Part shown: one piece after another, positions 27,829 to 37,251 of the stretch | Layout: every line of letters starts with the position of its first letter | Numbering within the stretch: the first letter of the stretch is position 1 | NCBI GenBank assembly: GCA_016793325.1 | Contig: JAEUKI010000052.1 | Coordinates: forward strand, 310,001 to 374,000 | DNA: 64,000 nt | From: Myxococcales bacterium | Lineage (GTDB): Bacteria > Myxococcota_A > Polyangia > Polyangiales > Ga0077539 | Direction of reading: 5' to 3' | Position numbers and translations under genes: made by a program | Notes under the pieces: generated by a model | The model's input: the letters and a program-made list of their open reading frames with translations, nothing else | Told to the model about the DNA's origin: nothing | The model's database searches: none

Positions 27829-30800
27829 GGCTTGCGTGGTGGAAAAGGGGGCGGTTTGAAGGACGCCGGCGGCGACGGCGGCGCTGGTGGTCGCGCGGGC
27901 GAGACCATCTGCGCGAGCGAGTCGAGCGAGTCGTCGTCGAGCGGCGCTTCGATCGAGTTGCCGAGCGCGTCGTCGATCTGATCGCGATCGAGCGCCATCG
28001 TCGCTTCGCCGCCGCTGTAGTCCTCGACTTCGTCGGGCGTCTCGGCGACTGGCTCTTGCACGGCTGCGCGGTTGTCCGTCGATTCGTCGTCCGCCGCTTC
28101 GAGCGCGCTCAGCGCGTCGAGGGCGCTCGGCGGTTCGGGCTCGATCGCGTCGACGCTCGCGGGCTCTTCGACCGGCTCGCTCTCGATCGGCTCGCCATCG
28201 GCGTGCGCTTCGAGCTCGCCGCTCTGCGCTTCGTCTGCGACGGCGAAGTCGCCGGTCGTGGGCTCGATCGCGTCGGGCTCGGGCGCTTCGATTCCGCTCG
28301 AGGGCGTCTCGATGGACGAGACCGAGTCGGCGAAGTCGTCGCCTGCTGGCTCGGCCTCGACTGCGAAATCACCGGTGCTTCCATCGTTGTCACCGATGGG
28401 CGTCGGCGCTGGCGCTGCGATCGAGCCGGTCTCGTCTTCGAGCTCGTCGGGCTCTGGCGCGACGAGCTCACCCGTGTGAATCGGAACTTCTTCTGCGAGC
28501 TCGAGGTCAGTGCTCGGCGGAGGGGCGATGATGCGCGAAGACGTTCCATCGAGAACGTCCGACGCGTCGATCTCTTCGGGCTCGTCTGCGGGCTTTGCGT
28601 TGGCGCCGAGCCGCACGCCTGCAACGCGCGGGGGCGGGGGCGGCATCGACGACGCCGTCGCGGGCCGCGCGGCTTCAACAGCGCCGCCCGAGTCGTCGCC
28701 GAAGTCGTCGTCGTCATCCGCGACGCGCTTCTTCTTTTCGAGCCGATCGAGCGCCGCGCGCGCCTCGGCGTCGTCGGGCGAGAGCTTGAGGACGCGCTTC
28801 CATGCGTCCTTCGCTTCGAACGCGTTCTTCAGCGAAACATCCCAGACTTTGGCGATCGCGCGGTAGACCTCGGCCTTGTCGGTCGTGCCCATCTCGAGCT
28901 CTCGCTCGAGCGCGACGAGCAAGTCTTGGTGGCGGTTGTGCTTGCGCAGCGTGTCTTGCAGCAGCCGCAGCGCGCTGCGGTCCTTCGGAGCGATCTCGAC
29001 GAGATTTCGCAGGGCCTCGATCCCGTCGTCCACGCGACCGAGCTTGTCGCCGAGCAGCGTCGCGCGTCGCAGTTGATAGAAGCGCGCGGTCTCCGCTTCG
29101 TACGCGTCGTCGATGACCTTCTCGTAGCGATCGACGAGCTCTGGCAACCGTCCCTGCGCTTCGGCGAGCGTCTCGATCTTCGCGCTCGTCTCGCTGTCGG
29201 CTGGCCACAGCTCGAGCGCGCGTCCGTAGAGCATCCACGCGTGATCGGGGAGGCCGAGGTCCTCGGCGCAGATGTCGCCCGCTGCGCGCTGAAGCGCTGC
29301 GGCGAGCTTGGGCTCGTCCTCGTCGTTGTCCTTCGCGATCGTCGCGAACAGCTCGACGAGCGTCGATCGCATGTTCGCGTCGGGCTTCGCGCTGTCCGCT
29401 TGCCGGGCCGCCTGCACGATGCGCGCGAGCCTCGCGTTGTCCACGCCGCGCGAGCTCGCCGCCTGCGAGAGCGCCTGGCGCAAGTAGTTGTTGGCGGTCT
29501 CGACGTCATCGAGCCCGACGAGCGCTGCCTTCGCCGCCCGCAGAATGAGCTCGAATCGCTCGCGCTCGTCCTGCGTGTTGTTGCGTCGTCGATCGAAGGC
29601 GATGAAGAGCTCTTCGCCGCGGCCGGCGAGGGGGGCGAGCCGCTCGACTTCATCGAGCAAGACGTCGTCGGACGCCGCGCGGCCTTGCGCGCCGAGCACG
29701 AGGTCGAGCGCCTGCGACGGAGCCCCGATCGCCTCGAGGAGCTTGGCGCCGCGGAGGGCAGTGTCGCGAAGGACCTCCGCTCCGTCACGGCCCGCGAGCG
29801 CAGCTCCGTAGGATTGAACGACGAGGTCGACGACGCGCGCCGGTCGCGCGAGCGCGTCGAACCGATCGAGCGCCGCGTCGCTGTTGGGCTGCGCGACGAC
29901 GGCCTTGGCAGCGACGTCGAGCGCGCGCTTCTTGTCGCGGAGCTGCGCGTCGAGGAGGTTCGACAGCTCGAGCAAGAGCTCGCACCGACGATCGCCGTGC
30001 GTCTTTTGCGCGCGCTCTTCGATGAGCCCAGCGAAATCCCTGTGAAACGGGCCTCGCTGCGAGACCAGCCTCGCGGCGTCGAGCGCTCCGTCGTCGCCGT
30101 TGCGCGCGGCCGCGGCGAGGATCTCGAACGCCTTCTTCTTGTCGTCGAGCTTGTTCTCGGCGATGTCGGCGAGGCGGAGGTTCATCGCGGCGAGCTCGTC
30201 GTCGTCGCCTTCGACCTCCGAGAGAACCGTGAGGTACTTGAGCACGTCGGCCCAGCGCTCTTCGGCTTCGTTGAGTCGCACGAGGCGCTCGACGACGGAG
30301 TACTCCGTGGGATCGGCGTCGTACTGGAGCTCGAGCGCGCGGATCGTCCTCACGCGATCCTGCAGCTGTTCGTCGCAGATCTTCGCGAGGCGCGCCGCGA
30401 GCGCAGCGCGTTGCTCGTCGTCCTCGGTGAGCGGAACTTGTCTCTCGAGCGCGTTTGCGGCGAGCTCGTGATGCCCGTGTCGTTCGGCCGCCGCCGCGAG
30501 GGTGCTCCACGCGATCGCGCTGTTCGGCTCGACCTCTTCGGCCGCGAGGCGAAGGACCGCGATCGCTTCCTCTGCGCGGCCGAGCGAGTGCTCGAGCATC
30601 TCCGCGCGACGGGTCAAGAGCGATCGACGCTTCTCGGGCTCGTCGACCGCGGCCCGTTGCGCTTCATCGAGCAGCGACGCGAGGCGATCCTCGTCGCCTT
30701 CGAGCTCTGCGAACCCCGCGAGCGCCTCGAGGGCCTCGACGTCGTCGCGCCCCTTCACGCGCTGAGAGACGGCGCGAAGCTCGTCCCACGACTCCTTCGC

Positions 30801-32945
30801 CGCGTCTCGGTCCGAGCGGCTCAGCGCGCGCCCGAGGCGCCGAAGCGTCTCGATCTTGGGCTCTCCGTCCGGCGCGCGTCCGACGCGCGATCGAAGGAGC
30901 TCGAGCAGTCGATCTTCTTCGCCCGCGGCTTCGAGCGCGTCGCCGAGGAGCGCCGCCGTGGCCTCGTTGCTCGGCTCGAGCTCGAGCGCTCGTTCGGCCT
31001 GCGCGATCGTCGTCCGAACGTCGCCGAGCAGGCGCGCGATGTCCGCGGCCCTCGCGAACAACCTCGCGGGCTTGCTCCCCGCTGCGGGCCCTTCGGCGTG
31101 AGCGATGAGCGTCTCGAGCAACAAATCATGGCGCCCTGTGCGTTCGAGAAGAACCTCGATCGCCTCCCACGCGCCCGCGTGCTCGCTGTCGTTGACGCAC
31201 ACTTGCTGCCAGGCCGCGAGCGCGTCGTCGAGCGCGTCCATCGCCGTGTAGTGCTCGGCGAGCTCGGTGTAGCGCGAGACGAGCGACTCGGGCTCGGCAT
31301 TCTCCGCGCGGACACGGAGGACCTCGGCGGCGCCGGCCATGTCCCCGGCGCGCTTTCGCGCGTCGACGAGGCGCATCGCGAGCGGCTCGTCCGTGGGCTC
31401 GTCGGACCACACAGGACGCAGCGCTTCTGCTTCGCCCGCTGCGTCGCCCCGCTGATCGCGATGGAGGTCCGCGAGTCGCAGGTACGCTTCGCGTCGTCGG
31501 TCGGGATCGGTCTCTCGCGCCGCGCGCTTCTCGATCCATCGTGCGAGCTCGTCCCAGCGCTCTTGCGCCTCGAGCAGCCGCTCGAGCGCGTCGTTGGCGG
31601 TGTCGTCATCGGGCGTCGTCGCGAGCACCGCGCGCCACGCGTCGATCGCCCCCGCGGGGTCGCCGAGCTTGCTCTCGCTGAACGTCGCGATGTCCCGCAG
31701 CCAGCCGAGCTTCGCCTCGCTGCTCACGCCGGGGGCGCGGCTCGCGTTGTAGAGAATCGTCCGGAGCTCCGCCCACTGTTGGCTGTTTCGCAGCTCGTCG
31801 TCGACGATCGAGAGCGCCTCTGCGTCCGCGGGCTCGAGCGCGAGGATTTCTTGCAGCGCGCTCATCATGGTCTGGCGGTCGCCTTGCTGGCCGTAGACCG
31901 CTGCCATCTCGCGAAGATCGTGGAGGCGCTGCGTCGGGTCTTGCGCGGGTGGAAGCTGCGCCACAATCGCGACGCGCTCCGCGATGCGTCCGGCGGAACC
32001 GTAGAGGTCCGCGAGCTCGCGGAGGGCTCCGGCGTCGGTCTCGGCGAGCGGGGCGAGCGCCGCGATCGCGTCGTCGTACTGGCCGGCGTTTGCGTAGAGG
32101 CTCGAGAGGTCGCGACGAACCTGCGCGGCGTACGGGCTCTCGGGATTGGCGTCGAGAAACGCGATCTCGCGCGGCGCGAAGTCCGCGAACGCCGTGCTGT
32201 TGACGTACTGCTCGCGCAGCGTCGTGAACGCCGCTTCGTCGCCCGGCCACGCGTCGAGCGCCGCTTCGCAGTACGGGACGAGGTGCTCGCCGCCGAGCGC
32301 GTGCGCGATCGTCGTGAGCAACGTGCTCGCGCGCATCAGGTCCTCGATGCCGCCGCCCGGACCCTGCGCGCGCGTCTTGTACGCCTCGGCGAGCTGGTGC
32401 ATCGACTGGTAGTCTTCGGGCTGGAGGCGGATCACCTCTTCGAGCGCCGCGGCTTGTCCGGTCGGGTCGTTGAGGCGGGCGCGCGCGTCGGCGAGACCGC
32501 GCGCGAGCTCGACGCGTCGCGATGGATCCGCGGTGACGGCGAGCTCCTTCTCGAAGAGCGACGCGGCGTTCTTGAAGTTGCCAGCGCTGACGTAGAGCTC
32601 GCGGGCCGCGTGAATCGCCTGCAAATTTTGTGGGTCGCGCTCGTAGGCCTTGCGGTAGTTCGGCGCGGCTCGGTCGGGGCGGCGGAGGTTCAGCTCCCAG
32701 AGCTGCCCCGCGCGAAAGAACAAGTCTGCCGCGGAGCTCGGATCGAGTCGTCGCTCAGCGACCTGCTCGACGATCTGCGCAAGCTGTTGCAGTTGCCCGC
32801 GTTCGCCAAACCACTGCCACAACACCGCGAGGGCCTCGGCGTCGTCGGGGTTTTGCGTGAGCCGCTGGTAGTACGGTTGAACGGCAGGGTCGAGCATCGC
32901 GTCATATGCCGCCTGGGATTCGAGCGTCCGGACGACACGAGCCAA
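27825..32945 (-). CDS. Giant TPR protein with acidic disordered tail
   Basis: 1706 residues. Residues 1 to about 1370 are a continuous solenoid of degenerate TPR-like helical hairpins (for example YRKAYERDPQNLQAIHAARE, AWKRVLKLSPDDAEARAALD). No signal peptide or membrane helix is seen, so it is probably cytoplasmic. Residues about 1375-1706 are acidic and disordered, rich in Asp, Glu, Pro and Ser. The tail contains recurring short motifs: HTGELVAPE, ETGSIAAP, STGDFAVE, TTGDFAV, QSGELEAH. These look like repeated docking or phosphorylation sites. It is the first gene of a four-gene operon. A TTG start at 32945 is used; no upstream ATG fits, and the next in-frame ATG is about 16 codons in. Confidence 0.85.
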   Translation of the reverse strand: MARVVRTLESQAAYDAMLDPAVQPYYQRLTQNPDDAEALAVLWQWFGERGQLQQLAQIVEQVAERRLDPSSAADLFFRAGQLWELNLRRPDRAAPNYRKAYERDPQNLQAIHAARELYVSAGNFKNAASLFEKELAVTADPSRRVELARGLADARARLNDPTGQAAALEEVIRLQPEDYQSMHQLAEAYKTRAQGPGGGIEDLMRASTLLTTIAHALGGEHLVPYCEAALDAWPGDEAAFTTLREQYVNSTAFADFAPREIAFLDANPESPYAAQVRRDLSSLYANAGQYDDAIAALAPLAETDAGALRELADLYGSAGRIAERVAIVAQLPPAQDPTQRLHDLREMAAVYGQQGDRQTMMSALQEILALEPADAEALSIVDDELRNSQQWAELRTILYNASRAPGVSSEAKLGWLRDIATFSESKLGDPAGAIDAWRAVLATTPDDDTANDALERLLEAQERWDELARWIEKRAARETDPDRRREAYLRLADLHRDQRGDAAGEAEALRPVWSDEPTDEPLAMRLVDARKRAGDMAGAAEVLRVRAENAEPESLVSRYTELAEHYTAMDALDDALAAWQQVCVNDSEHAGAWEAIEVLLERTGRHDLLLETLIAHAEGPAAGSKPARLFARAADIARLLGDVRTTIAQAERALELEPSNEATAALLGDALEAAGEEDRLLELLRSRVGRAPDGEPKIETLRRLGRALSRSDRDAAKESWDELRAVSQRVKGRDDVEALEALAGFAELEGDEDRLASLLDEAQRAAVDEPEKRRSLLTRRAEMLEHSLGRAEEAIAVLRLAAEEVEPNSAIAWSTLAAAAERHGHHELAANALERQVPLTEDDEQRAALAARLAKICDEQLQDRVRTIRALELQYDADPTEYSVVERLVRLNEAEERWADVLKYLTVLSEVEGDDDELAAMNLRLADIAENKLDDKKKAFEILAAAARNGDDGALDAARLVSQRGPFHRDFAGLIEERAQKTHGDRRCELLLELSNLLDAQLRDKKRALDVAAKAVVAQPNSDAALDRFDALARPARVVDLVVQSYGAALAGRDGAEVLRDTALRGAKLLEAIGAPSQALDLVLGAQGRAASDDVLLDEVERLAPLAGRGEELFIAFDRRRNNTQDERERFELILRAAKAALVGLDDVETANNYLRQALSQAASSRGVDNARLARIVQAARQADSAKPDANMRSTLVELFATIAKDNDEDEPKLAAALQRAAGDICAEDLGLPDHAWMLYGRALELWPADSETSAKIETLAEAQGRLPELVDRYEKVIDDAYEAETARFYQLRRATLLGDKLGRVDDGIEALRNLVEIAPKDRSALRLLQDTLRKHNRHQDLLVALERELEMGTTDKAEVYRAIAKVWDVSLKNAFEAKDAWKRVLKLSPDDAEARAALDRLEKKKRVADDDDDFGDDSGGAVEAARPATASSMPPPPPRVAGVRLGANAKPADEPEEIDASDVLDGTSSRIIAPPPSTDLELAEEVPIHTGELVAPEPDELEDETGSIAAPAPTPIGDNDGSTGDFAVEAEPAGDDFADSVSSIETPSSGIEAPEPDAIEPTTGDFAVADEAQSGELEAHADGEPIESEPVEEPASVDAIEPEPPSALDALSALEAADDESTDNRAAVQEPVAETPDEVEDYSGGEATMALDRDQIDDALGNSIEAPLDDDSLDSLAQMVSPARPPAPPSPPASFKPPPFPPRKP

Positions 32946-33124
32946 CGTCGTGCCGAACAGAGCCAGGCAGCGCTCCGAGGCGCGAGGGTATCACGATGTC
33001 TCGCGCAAACCGCTAGTTCTCGCTGGAGTTTACCGCGCGAGTTCCGTCGCTCGAAGCGCGTGGGTGGGAGTAGATTCTGCCAGTCGGGTCAACTGATGAA
33101 GGCATCCAGAACGGGGGCGGAGTC

Positions 33125-35212
33125 GTGAGCAAGGACGCGCAGACCGCGCCAGCAAAGATGAAGGGCGGCGCCGACGCGGCGTTGGCGGCGCTCGTCGTCG
33201 CGATCGTGGGAACGATGATCGTTCCGATCCCGCTTCCGCTGCTCGACACGCTGCTGGCGCTCAACATCTCGCTCTCGATCGTCTTGTTGCTCGTCGCGTT
33301 GTTCGTCGCGGACGCGCTGGCGATCGCGTCGTTTCCGACGATCTTGCTCGTCACGACGCTGTATCGACTGTCGCTCGACATCGCGGCCACGCGAAACATC
33401 CTCGGGCGAGGGGACGGAGGAGAGCTGATCCGCGCGTTCGGGCGCTTCGTCGTCGGGGGAAACTACGTCGTCGGCGCGGTCGTGTTCGCGATCCTGACGC
33501 TCGTCCAGTTTCTCGTGATCGCGAAGGGGAGCGAGCGCGTCGCCGAGGTCAGCGCGCGCTTCACGCTCGACGCGATGCCCGGCAAGCAGATGACCATCGA
33601 CGCCGAGCTCCGATCCGGCGCGATCGACCAAGCCGAAGCGCGCCGTCGTCGCCGAGCGCTCGCGCGCGAGAGCTCGTTCTACGGGGCGATGGACGGCGCG
33701 ATGAAGTTCGTCAAAGGCGACGCCATCGCGGGCATCGTGATCACGCTCGTCAACATCTTGGGCGGCCTCGCGATCGGCGTCGGACAGCGGGGAATGGCCG
33801 CGGGCGACGCGCTCAAGTCGTACGGCTTGATGACCATCGGCGAGGGGCTCGTGGCGCAAATCCCCGCGCTCGTCGTGTCGACCGCCGCGGGTATCCTCGT
33901 CACGCGGGTCGCGAGCGAAGAGCCCGACCAGTCGCTCGGCGGCGAGATCGCCAGGCAAATCGTTGGTCAGCCGCGGGCGCTCATGATCGCGGCGGGGCTG
34001 CTCGCGGTCTTCGGGCTCACGCCCGGAATGCCCGCGCTGCCCTTTCTTACGATCTCGGCGTGCCTCGCGATCGCGGCGCGCGCGGTGCTCCAAGCCGAGC
34101 GAAAGCGCGCGAGGGCCACGGAGATCATCGGCGCTGCGCCCGCGCAAGCCGGCGCTCAACGCGCCAGCGGAACGGGCGATCGAGAGCGTGAGTTGCCGCG
34201 TCCAGTGCTCACGCCGGTCGAGATCGAAGTGGGCGCCGCGCACGCCGCGCTCGTCGAGTCACAAGGGAGCGACGAGGCGCCGCTGCGAGCGATCGTTCCC
34301 ACGGTGCGCGACGCGATGTTTCGAGAGCTCGGCGTGTCGGTCCCGGGCGTGCGCGTTCGTGTGTCCGCGGAGATCGCCGAGCGCGCGGTCGTCGTGCGCA
34401 TCTTCGAGCTGCCCGCGATCGAGCTGGAATTTCCCCCGAACTCGCGCTTCGTGTCCGCGCACCCTCGCGCGCTCTCCGAGCGCGGGCTCGCCCACGAAGA
34501 AGGCGTCCACCCCTCTCGCGGAACGGCCGGCGCATGGATCGCGCCCGACGTCGCCGAGGCGCTCGAGCGCGAGGGCATCGAGTCGTTCGGCGCCGCCGAA
34601 GTGGTCGGCGCCGCGCTCCGCACCGCGCTTCGAAAAAACGCACCACAATTCGTCGGGATCCAAGAAACCCAAGCGCTCCTCGACGGGCTCGAGCAGTCGC
34701 ACCCCGCGCTCGTTCGCAACCTCGTGCCGAAGCCCATGAGCGTTCCTTTGCTCGCCGAGGTCCTGCGTCGGCTCGTCGAGGAGCAAGTGTCCATTCGACC
34801 GCTGCGCGAGATCCTCGAGGGCCTCGCGCCGTTCGCCGCGCAAGAGAAAGACCCGATCGTTCTCGCGGATCTCGCGCGGCAATCGCTGCGTCGGCACCTC
34901 TCGTACGCCGTCGCGCCCAAGCGACGCGCGGAGGTCTGGTTTCTCTCGCCCGACGTCTCCGAGGCGATCCGTGAGTCGATCACGCGAACGTCCGCAGGCG
35001 CGTTTCTTCGGCTCCCGCCCGAGCTCGCCCGCGAGATCGCCGACAACGCGCGGCACCGATTGGACCCCGCGTCGGTGATCGTGTGCGACCCCGATATCCG
35101 TCGCTTCGTGTGGGTCTTGCTCGACGGCGCAGTGCCCGATTTGAAAGTCCTCTCGCACGCGGAGCTCGAAGCAGGCGTCGTACTCGAACCCCTCGGCACG
35201 ATCGGACCGTAG
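33125..35212 (+). CDS. sctV: SctV-type type III secretion export gate protein
   Basis: 695 residues, the normal length for the FlhA/SctV family, which forms the nonameric export gate in the inner membrane. The N-terminal half has about eight membrane helices. Family signatures are plain: TLYRLSLDIAATRNIL, FLVIAKGSERVAEVSARF, LDAMPGKQMTIDAELRSG, and YGAMDGAMKFVKGDAIAG near 185-202. These match SctV (EscV/HrcV/YscV) better than flagellar FlhA. The C-terminal half is the cytosolic domain (VRDAMFRELGVSVPGVRVRV onward). No other secretion gene is within the window on either side. The GTG at 33125 is 2-3 bases from a GGAG, too close, so an ATG at 33158 is an alternative start. Confidence 0.93.
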   Translation: MSKDAQTAPAKMKGGADAALAALVVAIVGTMIVPIPLPLLDTLLALNISLSIVLLLVALFVADALAIASFPTILLVTTLYRLSLDIAATRNILGRGDGGELIRAFGRFVVGGNYVVGAVVFAILTLVQFLVIAKGSERVAEVSARFTLDAMPGKQMTIDAELRSGAIDQAEARRRRRALARESSFYGAMDGAMKFVKGDAIAGIVITLVNILGGLAIGVGQRGMAAGDALKSYGLMTIGEGLVAQIPALVVSTAAGILVTRVASEEPDQSLGGEIARQIVGQPRALMIAAGLLAVFGLTPGMPALPFLTISACLAIAARAVLQAERKRARATEIIGAAPAQAGAQRASGTGDRERELPRPVLTPVEIEVGAAHAALVESQGSDEAPLRAIVPTVRDAMFRELGVSVPGVRVRVSAEIAERAVVVRIFELPAIELEFPPNSRFVSAHPRALSERGLAHEEGVHPSRGTAGAWIAPDVAEALEREGIESFGAAEVVGAALRTALRKNAPQFVGIQETQALLDGLEQSHPALVRNLVPKPMSVPLLAEVLRRLVEEQVSIRPLREILEGLAPFAAQEKDPIVLADLARQSLRRHLSYAVAPKRRAEVWFLSPDVSEAIRESITRTSAGAFLRLPPELAREIADNARHRLDPASVIVCDPDIRRFVWVLLDGAVPDLKVLSHAELEAGVVLEPLGTIGP

Positions 35213-35223
35213 CGCGACGGCGG

Positions 35224-36036
35224 CTACGACGATCGATCCTGCGCGAACTCGATGATCATCGGCCACACGGGCCGCGCTCGATCCGCGAACAGGTCGTTGT
35301 GCCCGCGCCCCGCGAGCTCGACGAATCGCGCTCGCGGAAACAACCGCGACAGACCGCGCCCCATCTCCACGGGGATGAGCGTGTCCTCTGCGCCGTGAAC
35401 GATCAACACGGGCACGCGCACGGACGGCGCCTTCGACCGCGTGTCGAATCGATCACGAATGATCAGCGCCGCTGGGAGCACGACGACGAGCCGCTGCGCG
35501 ACGTCGACGATCGACGTGTACGGCGACAGCAGCACGAGCCGCGATCCCCAACCGCGCGTGGCCATCTCCGTCGCGACGCCGGTTCCGAGCGATTGTCCCG
35601 TCAGGACCATTTGCGATCGACGCACGCCGCGTTGCTCGAGCTGTCGCAGCGTGGACTCTGCGGCGCGATAGATCGACGTCTCGCTCGGAGCACGCTGCGA
35701 GAGCATTCCGTACCCCGGATACTCGATCGCGCAGTAGCCGAGTCCTCGCTCGTGCGCCGAGCGCGCGAACTGCTCGAGCGAGGCGACCTGCTCTCCGTTG
35801 CCGTGAAAATGAACGATCGTCCGCGCGTCGGGCCGTTGCGCAAACGCGCAGAGCGCGAAGGTCTCGCCTTCGCCGTCATTGCCTTGAACCCACTCGAGCA
35901 CGGCGTCGCGGGACGGCGTTTCGCGCGGCGGAGCGGGGTAGAGCAGCGATCGGTGCCGCACGCACGCGATGCCGCAAACGAGACCGTAGACGCCGCACAA
36001 GACAGCCGCGCGCGTGAGCCACCATCGGTGATCCAT
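35224..36036 (-). CDS. Alpha/beta hydrolase
   Basis: 270 residues. An N-terminal hydrophobic stretch (about 8-25) probably anchors it in the membrane. The hydrolase core shows the oxyanion segment HFHGNGEQ, the nucleophile elbow GQSLGTG with Ser149, the acid in HGAEDTLIP (Asp218) and the base in GRGHNDLF (His246), so the triad is complete. The closest general type is the ABHD13/ABHD17-like group of acyl or thioester hydrolases; the substrate is not predictable. It is convergent with sctV (11-base gap). Confidence 0.88.
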   Translation of the reverse strand: MDHRWWLTRAAVLCGVYGLVCGIACVRHRSLLYPAPPRETPSRDAVLEWVQGNDGEGETFALCAFAQRPDARTIVHFHGNGEQVASLEQFARSAHERGLGYCAIEYPGYGMLSQRAPSETSIYRAAESTLRQLEQRGVRRSQMVLTGQSLGTGVATEMATRGWGSRLVLLSPYTSIVDVAQRLVVVLPAALIIRDRFDTRSKAPSVRVPVLIVHGAEDTLIPVEMGRGLSRLFPRARFVELAGRGHNDLFADRARPVWPMIIEFAQDRSS

Positions 36037-36081
36037 CGCCGGGAGTGTGCAACGGACTCGGCCCGTTGGACGAGCGGTCGC

Positions 36082-37251
36082 TCAGTATCCGCGACGCATC
36101 ACTGCGCGATCACCGACGACGAGCTCGACGGTCGAGCTCGTGACGATCGCAGTGCAGGTGCGTTGACGGACTTCGACGACGAGCAGCTCGCCGACGGTCT
36201 CTTCGGGCATTCGGTCGCGCGGGTCGCGCTCGCGGTCCGGGGGCGGGTCGGGGCGGCCGTCACCGTCGCGGTCCATTCCAACGCCGGACGCCGTCGACTC
36301 GGAGACGGTCGAGAGCGTCGCGCGCCATTGGTCTCCGCGACGCAACACGAGAAACCGATTTCCGAGCACGACGCGATCGTCCGCGCCACGGTCGAGAAAC
36401 ACGACTTGATGCTGGCCCACGAACGTCTGCGGACGAAGCGTCGCAGCGATGCGGCTCTCGAGATCGACCGCGTTTCGCACCGGCGGAACCGTGCGCAACG
36501 TCCGCGGAATGACCGCGACGCGCTCGCCTCGCTCGATCGCGTCGAGCGCCTCGGTGATGCGCGCGGTGGCCACGCGTCGGTCGTTGTCCCAGCGGGTGAC
36601 TTCGGCGGTTCCGATCACGCGAACGACGTGGCCCGTGTTGCGATCGCCTTCGCCGGTCTGCGCGTCTTGGTACACGGCGAAGCGCTCGCCGACGCGCGGG
36701 GTTCTGCGAGGAAACTCGATGTACGCGAGGTCGTTCTCGGTGAGCAGCATGTGGTCCTGCACCGAGCCCACGATGGTCCCCGAGCTCTCGGCCTCGCGCG
36801 GATCGAGGAATCCGCTGCTCATGTGGAACACGGTCTCTGGCGTGACCGTTCGAGCGACGGTGCGCACGGACCCGCCTGGCGCAGTGGTCTGCGTCACGCG
36901 CGGCCTCACGCCGTCGCGCAGCAGCCGCACGCGATCGTTAGGAAAAATCCAGTGCGGATTCGTGATCTGCGGATTGAGCCCCCACACCGCAGGCCACCGC
37001 CACGGGTTGCCGAAATAGTAGTCCGTGATGTCCCACAGCGTGTCGCCGCGGCTGACGTCGTGAAACTCCGGGACGCTTCCGCGGCCGGTTTCGCCAGAGA
37101 TCGAGATCGATCGACGATCGCCCGCGATCGAGTAGAGCGACGGCCGGCCGTCGTCGACCGTCGACTGCGCGCGCGCGTCGCTCGTCGCGACGACCGATGC
37201 GCACGCAACCACGGACAACACCAACGCCGACGGGTGTCGATAGAACTTCAT
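36082..37251 (-). CDS. Secreted LysM-domain protein
   Basis: 389 residues with a signal peptide (PSALVLSVVACASVVATSDARAQ). A LysM domain with the usual YxVxxGDTLWDI pattern is visible as FHDVSRGDTLWDITDYYFG (about 63-81), extended by WRWPAVWGLNPQITNPHWIF as in LysM proteins that precede a peptidoglycan-associated domain. The remainder is beta-rich with FAVYQDAQTGEG-like segments, matching a family of LysM proteins common in Myxococcota. An Asp/Arg/Pro insert (about 335-355) looks like a linker. The ATG overlaps the stop of the CpoB-like gene by 4 bases (ATGA), so the two are coupled and probably work together on the cell wall or envelope. Confidence 0.82.
   Translation of the reverse strand: MKFYRHPSALVLSVVACASVVATSDARAQSTVDDGRPSLYSIAGDRRSISISGETGRGSVPEFHDVSRGDTLWDITDYYFGNPWRWPAVWGLNPQITNPHWIFPNDRVRLLRDGVRPRVTQTTAPGGSVRTVARTVTPETVFHMSSGFLDPREAESSGTIVGSVQDHMLLTENDLAYIEFPRRTPRVGERFAVYQDAQTGEGDRNTGHVVRVIGTAEVTRWDNDRRVATARITEALDAIERGERVAVIPRTLRTVPPVRNAVDLESRIAATLRPQTFVGQHQVVFLDRGADDRVVLGNRFLVLRRGDQWRATLSTVSESTASGVGMDRDGDGRPDPPPDRERDPRDRMPEETVGELLVVEVRQRTCTAIVTSSTVELVVGDRAVMRRGY

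Noticed and set aside
27786..33128. A very long plus-strand open frame opposite the giant TPR gene
   Set aside because: Its Arg/Glu/Val-rich translation has no recognisable domain, and it is an antisense shadow typical of GC-rich coding DNA. The minus-strand frame shows clear TPR repeats.
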